Below are positions 14,844 through 22,322 of a DNA stretch of 27,735 bases, in pieces. Source of the DNA: JBBRGK01 sp036741355. Its GTDB lineage: Bacteria; Chloroflexota; Dehalococcoidia; CAUJGQ01. Under the pieces are notes generated by a model. The model was not told the origin of the DNA. It was given only the letters and a program-made list of their open reading frames with translations, and searched no databases. The stretch covers positions 1 through 27,735 of the forward strand of contig DAINSK010000045.1 of assembly GCA_036741355.1 (NCBI GenBank), in the 5' to 3' direction. Within the stretch, counting starts at the first letter, position 1. Each line of letters opens with the position of its first letter. A program made the translations under genes and the position numbers.

Positions 14844-15758
14844 CTAAACTGTTACCGACGCCAGCGCCTCGGCGCAGGCAATGGCCAGTTCCCAGCCGTG
14901 GCCGTGGTCTTCGACGCTCCAACACGCTGACAGCACCGCCTGCGCGATTCCCCAGCCGGTCACGCGCTGCCGGTCGAACCCCAGTTCATCCGACAGTTGG
15001 GCGACGCGACGAACCATGAGGCGGTCCAGGTGCTGTTCCGATCCGATGAGCGGCCTCGGGTTGCGCAGCAGTGCCCCCGTCTCGTAGGCGGGCTCTCCCA
15101 CCAGCCCCTTCGGGTCGATCGCCAGCCAGGGCCGCCGCTCGGCCATCAGGATGTTGTCGTGATGCAGGTCACCGTGCAGCAGCACCGGCTCGGCCGAGGA
15201 TGGAATGAGTTCGACGAATAGCCGTTCCGCCTGCTCGACCAGCCTCGGGGGCAGAGGACCCGTACCGCCCTCGAAACGCAGCCGCAGGCGGGCAATACCT
15301 TTGGCCCAATCGGCAACCGTCGGGAAATGCAGGCCCGGTGGTATGGGCTTCCGGTGGTCGCGCATAACCCCCGCCGCGATCGCGGTTGCCCTTACGTCGT
15401 CTTCCACCGAGGAGAGCGGCGTGCCGGGCGTGAGCCGTTCCATGAGCATCACGCCGAGGCCGGCGTCCGACGCGATCAACCGAACGTAGCCGTGGCCGTC
15501 GTAGGTCCGCAGCGCTTCGATTTCTGAAAGCAACTCAGCACCGGGGAAGCCAACTTTCAGGACAGCGGCTGTCCCGTCAGCGAGAACCACAGGAGCCACA
15601 TAGTTGTACGACAGCGGTTCGAACGACGGGCAAGCTTGAAGCATCCATCGCAGCTCGCACTCGGCCACGATCGCGGGCAGCCGCTCGATCCAGGCGGCGC
15701 CTTCTGCGTCGTATACGTCCACCATGCGGCGCACGAACCCGTCCGAGACAGTAACCAT
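14844..15758 (-). CDS. Aminoglycoside/hydroxyurea phosphotransferase, APH(6)-like
   Basis: A 304-aa small-molecule kinase of the streptomycin 6-kinase/hydroxyurea kinase type. It shows a candidate ATP-contact lysine Lys68 (AAVLKVG), the catalytic loop HGDLHHDN (195-202; Asp197 catalytic, Asn202 metal) and IDPKG (214-218; Asp215 metal). The IDPKG-x5-Y-E sequence is characteristic of the APH(6) family rather than APH(3'). I start at ATG 15758, with AGGGA 7 nt upstream; the longer frame to 15890 overlaps the divergent LLM start. Chromosomal relatives are common in soil bacteria and need not confer resistance. It is divergent from LLM gene 3, across 131 bp. Confidence 0.85.
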   Translation of the reverse strand: MVTVSDGFVRRMVDVYDAEGAAWIERLPAIVAECELRWMLQACPSFEPLSYNYVAPVVLADGTAAVLKVGFPGAELLSEIEALRTYDGHGYVRLIASDAGLGVMLMERLTPGTPLSSVEDDVRATAIAAGVMRDHRKPIPPGLHFPTVADWAKGIARLRLRFEGGTGPLPPRLVEQAERLFVELIPSSAEPVLLHGDLHHDNILMAERRPWLAIDPKGLVGEPAYETGALLRNPRPLIGSEQHLDRLMVRRVAQLSDELGFDRQRVTGWGIAQAVLSACWSVEDHGHGWELAIACAEALASVTV

Positions 15759-15889
15759 CTGCTTATCCCTGGTTAGCCGGCCTGACCGTGGCCTCGCGCA
15801 TGTCAGCCATCGTAGAGCCAGCCGGTATAGAATCGGTTCCACGGCCGGCGATGTAGCGACCGATCCCAGGCGACAAGGGGAATCAGGCA

Positions 15890-16951
15890 ATGCAGGTTGC
15901 GATCAGTTTCCACCGTACCTCCATCGAAGACTGGGAGACAGCATCGGCCTACGCCATCGAAGCCGAGCGGCTGGGCGCGGCATTCATCTGGGCGGCGGAG
16001 GCGTGGGCGCACGATGCGGTCACGCCGCTGGCATATCTCGCGGCGAAAACTACGCGGATTAAGCTCGGCACCGGCATCATGCAGGTCGTCGGGCGCACCC
16101 CCGCCCTGGCGGCGATGACGGCGATGTCGCTGGCGTCGATGTCGGGCGACCGTTTTGTAATGGGACTTGGCGCCAGCGGCCCGCAGGTGGTGGAGGGCTG
16201 GCACGGAGTGTCGTTCAAGAAGCCGATTCAGCGGATGCGCGAGTACGTCGAGATCGTGCGGATGGCGACCCGCGGAGATCGTGTCGCCTATAAGGGCCAG
16301 ATCTACGAGCTGCCGCTGCCGGGCGGCGAGGGTAAGCCGTTGCGTTCCGGCGCCCATCCGCACCCCGACATTCCCATCTACCTGGCCACGTTGAGCCCCA
16401 AGAGCCTGGAGTTGACCGGCGAACTTGCCGACGGCTGGCTCGGCACGTCGTTCATGCCGGAGCACGCGGACGTCTTCTTCGACCGCATCCGCGCGGGTGC
16501 CCGGCGCGCGGGTCGGTCACTTGCCGACCTTGACCTGCAGGCCGGTGGTGCCGTCCAGTTTTCGGACGACATCGACGGTCTGATCGCTCGAAGACGGCCG
16601 GGACTTGCATTCACGCTCGGCGCAATGGGCTCGCGCGAGCACAACTTCTACAATGCGGCCTTTCGCCGCGCCGGATACGAGGAGATTGCGGCGGCAGCAC
16701 AGCGGCTGTGGCTCGATCGGCGGCGCGATGAGGCCGCGGCGCTGATCCCGGACGATATGGTGCTGAAGACGAACCTGATCGGCACCGATGCGATGGTCCG
16801 CAACCGCATCCGCGCCTATCGAGACGCGGGTGTCACGACGCTGCGAGCTGATCCCGATGGCGAGACGCTCAGCGAGCGAATTTCAACACTTGGTCGCGTA
16901 ATCGACCTCGTGAACTCCGTCAACGCCGAGGTTACGGCAACTACGGTTTGA
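15890..16951 (+). CDS. LLM-class (F420- or FMN-dependent) oxidoreductase 3
   Basis: A 353-aa luciferase-like family protein. It has AFIWAAEAWAHDAVTPLAYLAAKTTRIKLGTGIMQVVGRTP (31-71) and DRFVMGLGASGPQ (87-99), which match the F420-dependent methylene-H4MPT-reductase-like/LLM consensus closely, and the substrate-side segment PLPGGEGKPLRSG (about 140-152). Of the three LLM proteins here this is the most canonical. AAGGGG is 11 nt before the ATG. It appears monocistronic and converges on the M23 peptidase gene 15 bp away. Substrate unknown. Confidence 0.89.
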   Translation: MQVAISFHRTSIEDWETASAYAIEAERLGAAFIWAAEAWAHDAVTPLAYLAAKTTRIKLGTGIMQVVGRTPALAAMTAMSLASMSGDRFVMGLGASGPQVVEGWHGVSFKKPIQRMREYVEIVRMATRGDRVAYKGQIYELPLPGGEGKPLRSGAHPHPDIPIYLATLSPKSLELTGELADGWLGTSFMPEHADVFFDRIRAGARRAGRSLADLDLQAGGAVQFSDDIDGLIARRRPGLAFTLGAMGSREHNFYNAAFRRAGYEEIAAAAQRLWLDRRRDEAAALIPDDMVLKTNLIGTDAMVRNRIRAYRDAGVTTLRADPDGETLSERISTLGRVIDLVNSVNAEVTATTV

Positions 16952-16966
16952 CCCGGCTTCGACGCT

Positions 16967-18094
16967 TTACTCAATGACCCACGGGCCGGGCAGGTAGCGG
17001 AGCGGATCGACCGGCGTGTTGTTGACGTGGACCTCGAAATGGACGTGGTCGCCAGTGCATGTTCCGGTGCAGCCCGTCAGGCCGAGCTTTTGACCCTGGG
17101 TCACCGCCTGGCCCTTCTGCACGCTAAGGCTCGAGAAGTGCGCGTAGAACGTGGACAGCCCGTTGCCGTGGTCCACAACTACGTAGAGGCCGTAGCTGCA
17201 GCAGGAGGCACCACCGGCGAACGTCACCGTTCCGGCTGCCGCGGCGCCGACCGCTAATTTGCTCCCGTTCGGGAACTGGTCGATGTCGATGCCCAAATGG
17301 GCGGGGCTGAATACGGTCGTGATCTTGCGTGAATCGTTCGGCCAGGCCAGCGAGACGCCAGCTCCCGTGCCGGTGGACGCTGGAACAGTGACAGTCGTTC
17401 CGGCGGAAGTTCCCGCCGAAGCGGTTACACTGGCGCCACTGGTGCTGCCTGACGAGTTTGCAGTAATGGTCGGCGCTGCCTGGGAGCTCGAGCCGCTGGC
17501 GGATACGTAGGTCGCATTCACCCAGCCGCTCGATCCGTTTACCGAAACCGGGTCCCAGTTGTTCTGCGCTGCGCCGGTAACGGTAACACTGCTGCCACCG
17601 GCGAGGACCACAAGAACGCCGAAATTGGAGCCGGGGCCGCTGCGGAGGTTCAGCCCATCAGAAGGTTGCACCGTGGCGCTCATCGCCACCGGCGCAACCG
17701 GAGGCACGGGTGTGCCCGCTGTCACGCTCAAGTAATCCCCGTCTGCCCATCCAACCTGGCCGTTGTACTGAACGGGAAGCCAGTTGTCCGGCGTGCCGTT
17801 GCCGCTAATCGTGACCACCGCGCCGGCCGGCATGACCGCCAACACGGCAAAGCTGGTTCCCGGGCCACCGCGGAGGTTCAAACCATCGCTGGAGGTGACT
17901 GTGGCTGTAGATGAGACAACTGTATCGGCGAGTACGGGGTGAGCCCGGAGCACGGAGAGGCCGAGGACGGTTACCAACACCAGCCATGATGCCGCTTTAC
18001 GCCGCGTGGCCGATGAGAAGGGTCTATTGGATTCCCGGGATTGGTCTGTGTGTCGGTGTGCCTGCTTGGGTTCGGCACTCCGAAGGTCGAGCAT
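16967..18094 (-). CDS. Secreted SH3b-SH3b-M23 metallopeptidase (LytM/lysostaphin-type)
   Basis: A 375-aa exported protein. A long basic N-region and hydrophobic core (about 36-50) end in VLADTV, a likely signal-peptidase I site near residue 57. Two bacterial SH3 domains follow (about 64-125 and 140-198), both with the GLNLRxGPGxxFxVL motif, then a Ser/Thr/Gly/Ala-rich linker (about 199-245). The C-terminal M23 domain has Zn ligands His266 and Asp270 (HLGID), and His350/His352 (HVHFEVH), with catalytic His319 (YAHF). Four cysteines in the catalytic domain (298, 299, 342, 346) could form disulfides. Role: cell-wall peptide cleavage or, given a variant wall, structural remodelling. AAGGAGG lies 17 nt before the ATG, unusually far; an in-frame ATT 9 nt upstream would be better spaced. 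Confidence 0.88.
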   Translation of the reverse strand: MLDLRSAEPKQAHRHTDQSRESNRPFSSATRRKAASWLVLVTVLGLSVLRAHPVLADTVVSSTATVTSSDGLNLRGGPGTSFAVLAVMPAGAVVTISGNGTPDNWLPVQYNGQVGWADGDYLSVTAGTPVPPVAPVAMSATVQPSDGLNLRSGPGSNFGVLVVLAGGSSVTVTGAAQNNWDPVSVNGSSGWVNATYVSASGSSSQAAPTITANSSGSTSGASVTASAGTSAGTTVTVPASTGTGAGVSLAWPNDSRKITTVFSPAHLGIDIDQFPNGSKLAVGAAAAGTVTFAGGASCCSYGLYVVVDHGNGLSTFYAHFSSLSVQKGQAVTQGQKLGLTGCTGTCTGDHVHFEVHVNNTPVDPLRYLPGPWVIE

Positions 18095-18724
18095 ACCGTT
18101 AATGCTCTATTCCTCCTTCAGAGAGGTGTCGGAAAGCACGGATACCGTAGCGGCGTTGCAATAAATTCGCTGCTCCTGGAGCCTCGGCTATTGTACAGGC
18201 CGGCGGCAAAGGTGCGACTCCTCAAAAACCGGCCAGAGGTGGACGGAACCCGAAAGAGCCAGACATCGGCGCCCGTTTCTTGCGCCTCGACACCAAACGG
18301 TCCCGATTGCTCCCGATAGCTCGCGTTTCCGTGCGATCAATCCCCATTTCTGTTGCCATTTTATTTCGAAGTCCTGTAACTATATGTCAAAAGTTCGTCT
18401 AAATGCCCGATGTATTGGCTGATCTACCCGGTGTCAGTGCCGCCCCGCCGTCGCGTTTTGGAGGTTCGCCAAACGCCGGTGTCTCGCCATACGAAGGTAT
18501 GTAATTAGCAATGCTAACCGAGCACGCTCCAATAATTGTCAACTCGTATAGTCAACCAGCGACATTCGGTCATAACAGAAAACGCCGGGCTCATTTGAGT
18601 TTTAAAGCCACCGAAAAACCGGCATGAAATGCTCGTTGCAAATATTGTCAAGTGCGACTGTTTCGCGTACGTTACTATGTGACTGTAGGAAGGACTCGTA
18701 TAGTCATCAGGGCACAACGTTATT
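18095..18724. promoter_or_regulatory. Long AT-richer intergenic region with repeated motif upstream of marR
   Basis: 630 bp without a convincing gene, divergent between the M23 peptidase and marR. It is clearly less GC-rich than its surroundings, especially 18360-18720. It holds a 13-bp exact direct repeat, ACTCGTATAGTCA, at 18542-18554 and 18694-18706, and a second pair, ATTGTCAA, at 18535-18542 and 18644-18651. The second 13-mer lies 19 nt before the marR ATG. I read these as likely binding sites for MarR itself, with TATAGT possibly doubling as a -10. A 67-codon minus-strand frame here has no coding look. Confidence 0.5.
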
Positions 18725-19225
18725 ATGAAGACTCAGTTGCAGCGACCTTCATTGGTACCCGAACAACGGGCTGAGCCGGGGGGCACGCGAGAGGACTTTT
18801 GGTGGTTGCTGATGCAGGTAGGCACACTCAGCCGGCGAGTTGCCGAGCGACGACTGGCGTCCGCCGGTACATCGCCCGACCAGGTGCAGGCCCTACGCGC
18901 GATTTACGCACGCGACCGCATGACGGTCGGTGAGCTTGCTCGGTCCATGGGACTAGAGCGCAACAGCGCTTCACAACTCGCCGAGCGGCTCGTACAGCAA
19001 GAACTGATCGAGCGGGTGCGGTCCACTGGTGATCGGCGGCAGGTGTTCGTCGCGCTTAGCCAGGACGGCCGGGCGCTGTTGAATGCCAGCGAGCCCGACA
19101 CAACCGGTCTCACTGATGAACTGCTGGCCGGCTTGAGCCAGTCGCAGATCGACGATTCGGCCCGCGTGCTCGAGACGATCCGTGAAGCTGCGGGTGAGGT
19201 TCTACGGAGCGTAGCCGGCCACTAG
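18725..19225 (+). CDS. MarR-family transcriptional regulator
   Basis: A 166-aa MarR-type winged-helix regulator. N-terminal helices provide dimerisation (FWWLLMQVGTLSRRVAERRLA). The winged HTH runs over about 60-115: MTVGELARSMGLERNSASQLAERLVQQELIERV, then the wing with the signature Asp-Arg-Arg (STGDRRQVFVALSQDGRALL). MarR proteins are typically repressors released by small phenolic or acyl-CoA ligands. It lies 153 bp upstream of a crotonase-family gene on the same strand and downstream of repeated ACTCGTATAGTCA motifs; a shortened ATAGTCA recurs before the crotonase gene. This suggests autoregulation plus control of the crotonase. No strong SD; start by the first ATG in a coherent frame. 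Confidence 0.88.
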   Translation: MKTQLQRPSLVPEQRAEPGGTREDFWWLLMQVGTLSRRVAERRLASAGTSPDQVQALRAIYARDRMTVGELARSMGLERNSASQLAERLVQQELIERVRSTGDRRQVFVALSQDGRALLNASEPDTTGLTDELLAGLSQSQIDDSARVLETIREAAGEVLRSVAGH

Positions 19226-19328
19226 CCGGCACCTCGACCGCTCTTCTGCTCCCCTATTTCTGATTGTGTCTGCAATAATGCTGCCGAAAGCGTGTTCGCG
19301 CGCTCTTGCGCAGGTGCAGGCAGTACCC

Positions 19329-19336
19329 GATAGTCA
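19329..19336 (+). promoter_or_regulatory. Possible third MarR-site half motif
   Basis: GATAGTCA upstream of the crotonase gene resembles TATAGTCA at 18547-18554 and 18699-18706, with similar flanks (CCCG versus CTCG, CAGCG versus CAGCG). Short motif, so it may be chance. Confidence 0.3.
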
Positions 19337-19378
19337 GTCAGCGTGCGACCGGCTTCAATAACATGACGGGGGCTCGGC

Positions 19379-20182
19379 ATGGCATACTCCGATCTCGCGG
19401 TTGAGCGCAACGACGGCGTGGCGTTAATTACTCTCAATAGGCCAGAGAAGCTCAATGCGCTTGGCGCCGATCTGCGCAGAGAAACACTCGAGGTATGCGC
19501 GGAGCTCAACGGCGACGATAGCGTGCGCGCCGTCGTCTTTACCGGCGCCGGTCGCGGCTTCTGTTCCGGTGCTGACCTTACCGGACAGCGCCCCGCGGCC
19601 GATGCTGAGTCCGCGCCGCGCCGCGGCGACTTGGGCGATGAGTTTGGCTGGGTCGGTCGCCAGGCGAAGGCGGTATACGGGCTCGACAAGCCGACGATCG
19701 CCGCCGTCAACGGCGTTGCGGCGGGCGCCGGAATGTCGCTCGCACTCGCGTGCGACATTCGTGTTGGCTGCACAAGCTCCCGTTTCAAGACCGTGTTCAT
19801 CGAGCGCAACCTTAGTCCCGACGCCGGCATGACCTATTTCCTGCCGCGGATCGTCGGAACCAGCCGCGCGCTGGATCTGATTATGACCAGCCGCGCGGTG
19901 GACGGCGAGGAAGCATTCCGTATCGGCCTCCTTGACCGCTACGTCGCCGATGAGGCGCTGCTCGCGGAGGCAATGGACCTGGCGCGCCGGCTGGCGGCGG
20001 GGGCGCCGATGGCGATCATGATGTCCAAGCGAGGGATAAAGCACAGCCTCGACTCGACCTTCGAAGAGCAGCTCAAGTACGAAACGAAAGCGATCAGCCA
20101 CGCTCGCCGCGCCGTGCACGACTCACAAGAATCCGCGCTCTCATTCCGCGAAAAGCGAGCGCCGCAGTTTACCGGAACGTAA
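19379..20182 (+). CDS. Enoyl-CoA hydratase/isomerase family protein, PaaG/ECI-like
   Basis: A 267-aa crotonase-fold protein. It has LNRPEKLNALG (19-29), oxyanion segment FCSGADL (61-67) and NGVAAGAGMSLALACD (111-126). The hydratase glutamate positions are Ser120 and Phe140, but Asp148 sits in SPDAG, where PaaG and delta3,delta2-enoyl-CoA isomerases carry their catalytic aspartate (PDSGG). An isomerase of unsaturated acyl-CoAs, possibly in phenylacetyl-CoA-like or fatty-acid degradation, is therefore the better guess. GGGGGC lies about 6 nt before the ATG. It follows marR and is probably under its control. The C-terminal FREKRAPQFTG is the usual 'F.ekR.p.f.G' ending of the family. Confidence 0.88.
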   Translation: MAYSDLAVERNDGVALITLNRPEKLNALGADLRRETLEVCAELNGDDSVRAVVFTGAGRGFCSGADLTGQRPAADAESAPRRGDLGDEFGWVGRQAKAVYGLDKPTIAAVNGVAAGAGMSLALACDIRVGCTSSRFKTVFIERNLSPDAGMTYFLPRIVGTSRALDLIMTSRAVDGEEAFRIGLLDRYVADEALLAEAMDLARRLAAGAPMAIMMSKRGIKHSLDSTFEEQLKYETKAISHARRAVHDSQESALSFREKRAPQFTGT

Positions 20183-20240
20183 AGGGGCAGCCGGGCGATC
20201 GGGAGTCGGCTATCGGGGGGATGCGGTCCCCTGTCTCCAC

Positions 20241-20338
20241 CAGCCCTCGGCGGGAGGCCCCCTATTTCCCCAGCCCTCGGCAGGAGGCCCCCTATCTCCC
20301 CAGCCCTCGGCAGGAGGCCCCCTGTCTCCCCAGCCCTC
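20241..20338. repeat. 30-bp tandem repeat, three full units plus partials
   Basis: Units 20241-20270, 20271-20300 and 20301-20330 all begin CAGCCCTCGGC and carry GGAGGCCCCCT. They differ at about 2-3 positions. An incomplete unit precedes (about 20225-20240) and CAGCCCTC (20331-20338) starts a fourth. There are no spacers between units, so it is not CRISPR. It lies between the crotonase gene stop and the 3' end of the convergent lipoprotein gene. Confidence 0.85.
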
Positions 20339-20365
20339 TTTCCCCCAATCCTGGGGGCAAGAGGG
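20334..20365. repeat. Two-step hairpin at the end of the tandem repeat
   Basis: CCCTCTT (20334-20340) pairs with AAGAGGG (20359-20365), and CCCCC (20342-20346) pairs with GGGGG (20353-20357). No T-run, but its place between convergent genes suits a bidirectional transcript end. It resembles GC-rich intergenic palindromes elsewhere in the window. Confidence 0.55.
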
Positions 20366-20401
20366 AGCTATGGCGGTGGAATTGGGGGCCGTGAATTGGT
20401 A

Positions 20402-21250
20402 TTAAGAACACGGCTGCTTCTTGACGAAGTCATCCTGGATCTTGCGCGCGAGGTCGTCCACCTGGCCTTCACTGACCTGCGCGGGAGCGCCGGCAGCGGT
20501 GATGACGATGTCCACCCGTCCGCAGCGCCAGTAGACGCCGTGGCCCTCGGCCGGTCCGTTGCCGCCCGTGGCCAGCGGAATGGTGAACTGGTAAAAGACG
20601 TGAGCCGACTCCTGGCCGATCTGCGGACCGGTCTCGGGCTTAACACAGATTGTTGCCGAAAACGCCGGACTGTGAACGAAGTTGATCGCACCCGCGTCGG
20701 TGGCGAACACCAGGTGATCGACGTAGATCGACGGGATTCTGCCCTGCGTCGTCGGACCGGCCCACGCCTGCTGCCTTCCGCCCAGGAAGCCGATGTTGGT
20801 CAGATGCGCTATCGTCGCTTGCGGGTTGGCAGTGGTCTGTGCCAGGTCGGCGGCAGTCAGCCGCGCCGGCGTTGAACGTCCCGCTTCGGCAGAAGTAAAT
20901 CCAGATGGAATGTACCGCGGGTTCACGGTGAATTCGTTCAGATCGATGTTCGGCCTGGTCGGCTGGGTTCCGGCGACGAACGGCGGTTCGGGTGTAATGG
21001 GCGCCGCCGCTGTCGTCGGTGTGGGGGCGCCCGGGCCAGAGACTAGAGTGGCGCACGCTGACGTCGTGCCGGCGAACGGCGTTCCTTCCGGCGAAGGCGT
21101 TTGATTCCCGCTCACCGGCGAACCGGCGAAAAACGTACCGGCCGTGGCGGAAGCGGAGGAGCCCTTCTTGTTGTTGCCGCCGCTGCACCCCATAAACACG
21201 AAAGCCGGCACGACCGCAATACTCAACAATGTCAGCGGTACCAGGCGCAT
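20402..21250 (-). CDS. Hypothetical lipoprotein
   Basis: A 282-aa exported protein. It has a signal peptide with a lipobox (FMGC, Cys22), a Ser/Thr/Pro/Ala-rich spacer (about 25-95) and a globular C-terminal domain. In that domain, NIGFLGGRQQAWAGPTTQGRIPSIYVDHLVFATDAGAINFVHSP and VYWRCGRVDIVITAAG suggest a compact beta-rich fold. Cys residues in VFMGC, SACATL, TICVK, WRCGR and the C-terminal QPCS may pair. I recognise no family; the 'vFaTdagA..F' part recalls sensor-like or PknH-like extracellular domains only loosely. AAGGAG lies 5 nt before the ATG. It is 87 bp downstream of the membrane-anchored protein gene on the same strand, so possibly co-transcribed. Confidence 0.8.
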   Translation of the reverse strand: MRLVPLTLLSIAVVPAFVFMGCSGGNNKKGSSASATAGTFFAGSPVSGNQTPSPEGTPFAGTTSACATLVSGPGAPTPTTAAAPITPEPPFVAGTQPTRPNIDLNEFTVNPRYIPSGFTSAEAGRSTPARLTAADLAQTTANPQATIAHLTNIGFLGGRQQAWAGPTTQGRIPSIYVDHLVFATDAGAINFVHSPAFSATICVKPETGPQIGQESAHVFYQFTIPLATGGNGPAEGHGVYWRCGRVDIVITAAGAPAQVSEGQVDDLARKIQDDFVKKQPCS

Positions 21251-21337
21251 CGAAGCTCCTTGGCGGGGTTCAGGCGTGTACCTAGCATACGGTCCGCGTG
21301 TGATGCGGCAAAGCGCGTTGCACCAAGGAAGAAGCCG

Positions 21338-22168
21338 TTACGGCGGGACGTCCGGAGCGTTGCGGACGATAATCGTACCCGCGGCGAGTGGCCCAACGAG
21401 CGCGAAGTGACGGCCATCCGGCGCGTCGGCTGTCACGCCGATCGAATCCGGCGCTGCAGTGCCTCCGTCGGTCAACTGTCCTGAGACGGTCCAGCCATCC
21501 TGTCCGAGGTTCGTGCATTGAGCCGCAAATCGTCGGGCGTTGGGTCCGGCCGTTTCGAGATTGGAGAGCTCTGGACAGAAAAGCATCAAGCCGAGATCGG
21601 GGTCATCGTAGCGAAAATAGCCCTGCACCATGTCCATCTGGAGTGCACCGGTGGCGTCGATGACGACAGCCCGGCTGGCCTGCAGTGCGACGGCGGGGGC
21701 GTCGGCCTCGATCGACAGCCGGCCGCCGCCGACGGCTCCCGAAACACAGAGCCTGCCTTCAGGCGGCATGAGCTGGATGCATGGTTCACCCTGCTGCCGG
21801 CGCTCGTCGCCCGCTACCGTACAGGCGACGGGGATGACCAGCGGCATCAATGGTGCGGAACTCAGGATGATCCCACGGCTGGAGGGCGGATCGTCGGCCC
21901 GAAATAGCTGGCCGATCGGGACCGCGGTGGCGGCCGGCGGGCCGACAACGGGCGTTGCGGCCACCGGAGGCGTCACCGAACCGGCCGGCGCGGGGGTCTC
22001 CGGCAGCGAGATCACAAACGGCGGCGGTGGGCACGGAGCACCGGATGACGGCGGCGGCACTGCAATGTGTAGGAGGCGGGTTAACGCCAGCGCCAGCATT
22101 GCGATGACGAGACCGCCAAAGGACCAGTAGTTCACTGTTGCGTTCTGAACGGACCCGCTTCCGGCCAT
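21338..22168 (-). CDS. Hypothetical membrane-anchored extracytoplasmic protein
   Basis: A 276-aa protein with one N-terminal transmembrane segment (about 15-32, YWSFGGLVIAMLALALTR), a Pro-rich stalk (about 36-85), and an extracytoplasmic domain with four or more cysteines and a C-terminal beta-like region (WTVSGQLTDGGTAAPDSIGVTADAPDGRHFALVGPLAAGTIIVRN). No family recognised. AGGGAGG lies 4 nt before the ATG at 22168. It is divergent from the binding-protein gene across 154 bp. The same divergent pairing recurs in the second module copy, where this gene is reduced to its 5' part, so a link to the transporter is likely but unproven. Confidence 0.75.
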   Translation of the reverse strand: MAGSGSVQNATVNYWSFGGLVIAMLALALTRLLHIAVPPPSSGAPCPPPPFVISLPETPAPAGSVTPPVAATPVVGPPAATAVPIGQLFRADDPPSSRGIILSSAPLMPLVIPVACTVAGDERRQQGEPCIQLMPPEGRLCVSGAVGGGRLSIEADAPAVALQASRAVVIDATGALQMDMVQGYFRYDDPDLGLMLFCPELSNLETAGPNARRFAAQCTNLGQDGWTVSGQLTDGGTAAPDSIGVTADAPDGRHFALVGPLAAGTIIVRNAPDVPP

Positions 22169-22322
22169 GCCGCCTCCCTGCGGGTAATTACCCCCTAGAG
22201 TTGTCTGCCGTTACCTGACAGATTTGGCACTCGGTACACATTCATCATTGGGTATGAGCTTACCCCGCTTTCGTGGACACCAAAACACTGGGCATGATAC
22301 CCAGAGAAGGAGGGGTAGCTGT

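Noticed and set aside
18514..18717. 67-codon minus-strand frame in the marR leader
   Set aside because: No SD, AT-rich codon use unlike neighbours, overlaps the repeated regulatory motifs, no similarity noticed.
20241..20330. Possible CRISPR array
   Set aside because: The 30-bp repeats abut directly with no spacers, and no cas genes are present.
22224..22258. Promoter TTGGCA...TATGAG or a sigma-54 site (TGGCAC) upstream of SBP copy 1
   Set aside because: The hexamer spacing is 23 nt, and no TTGC follows TGGCAC at 5 nt, so neither promoter type fits.
22224..22322. N-terminal extension of SBP copy 1 to ATG 22224
   Set aside because: Copy 2 shares homology only from the ATG preceded by the strong SD; the extension lacks conservation and would bury the Tat signal.
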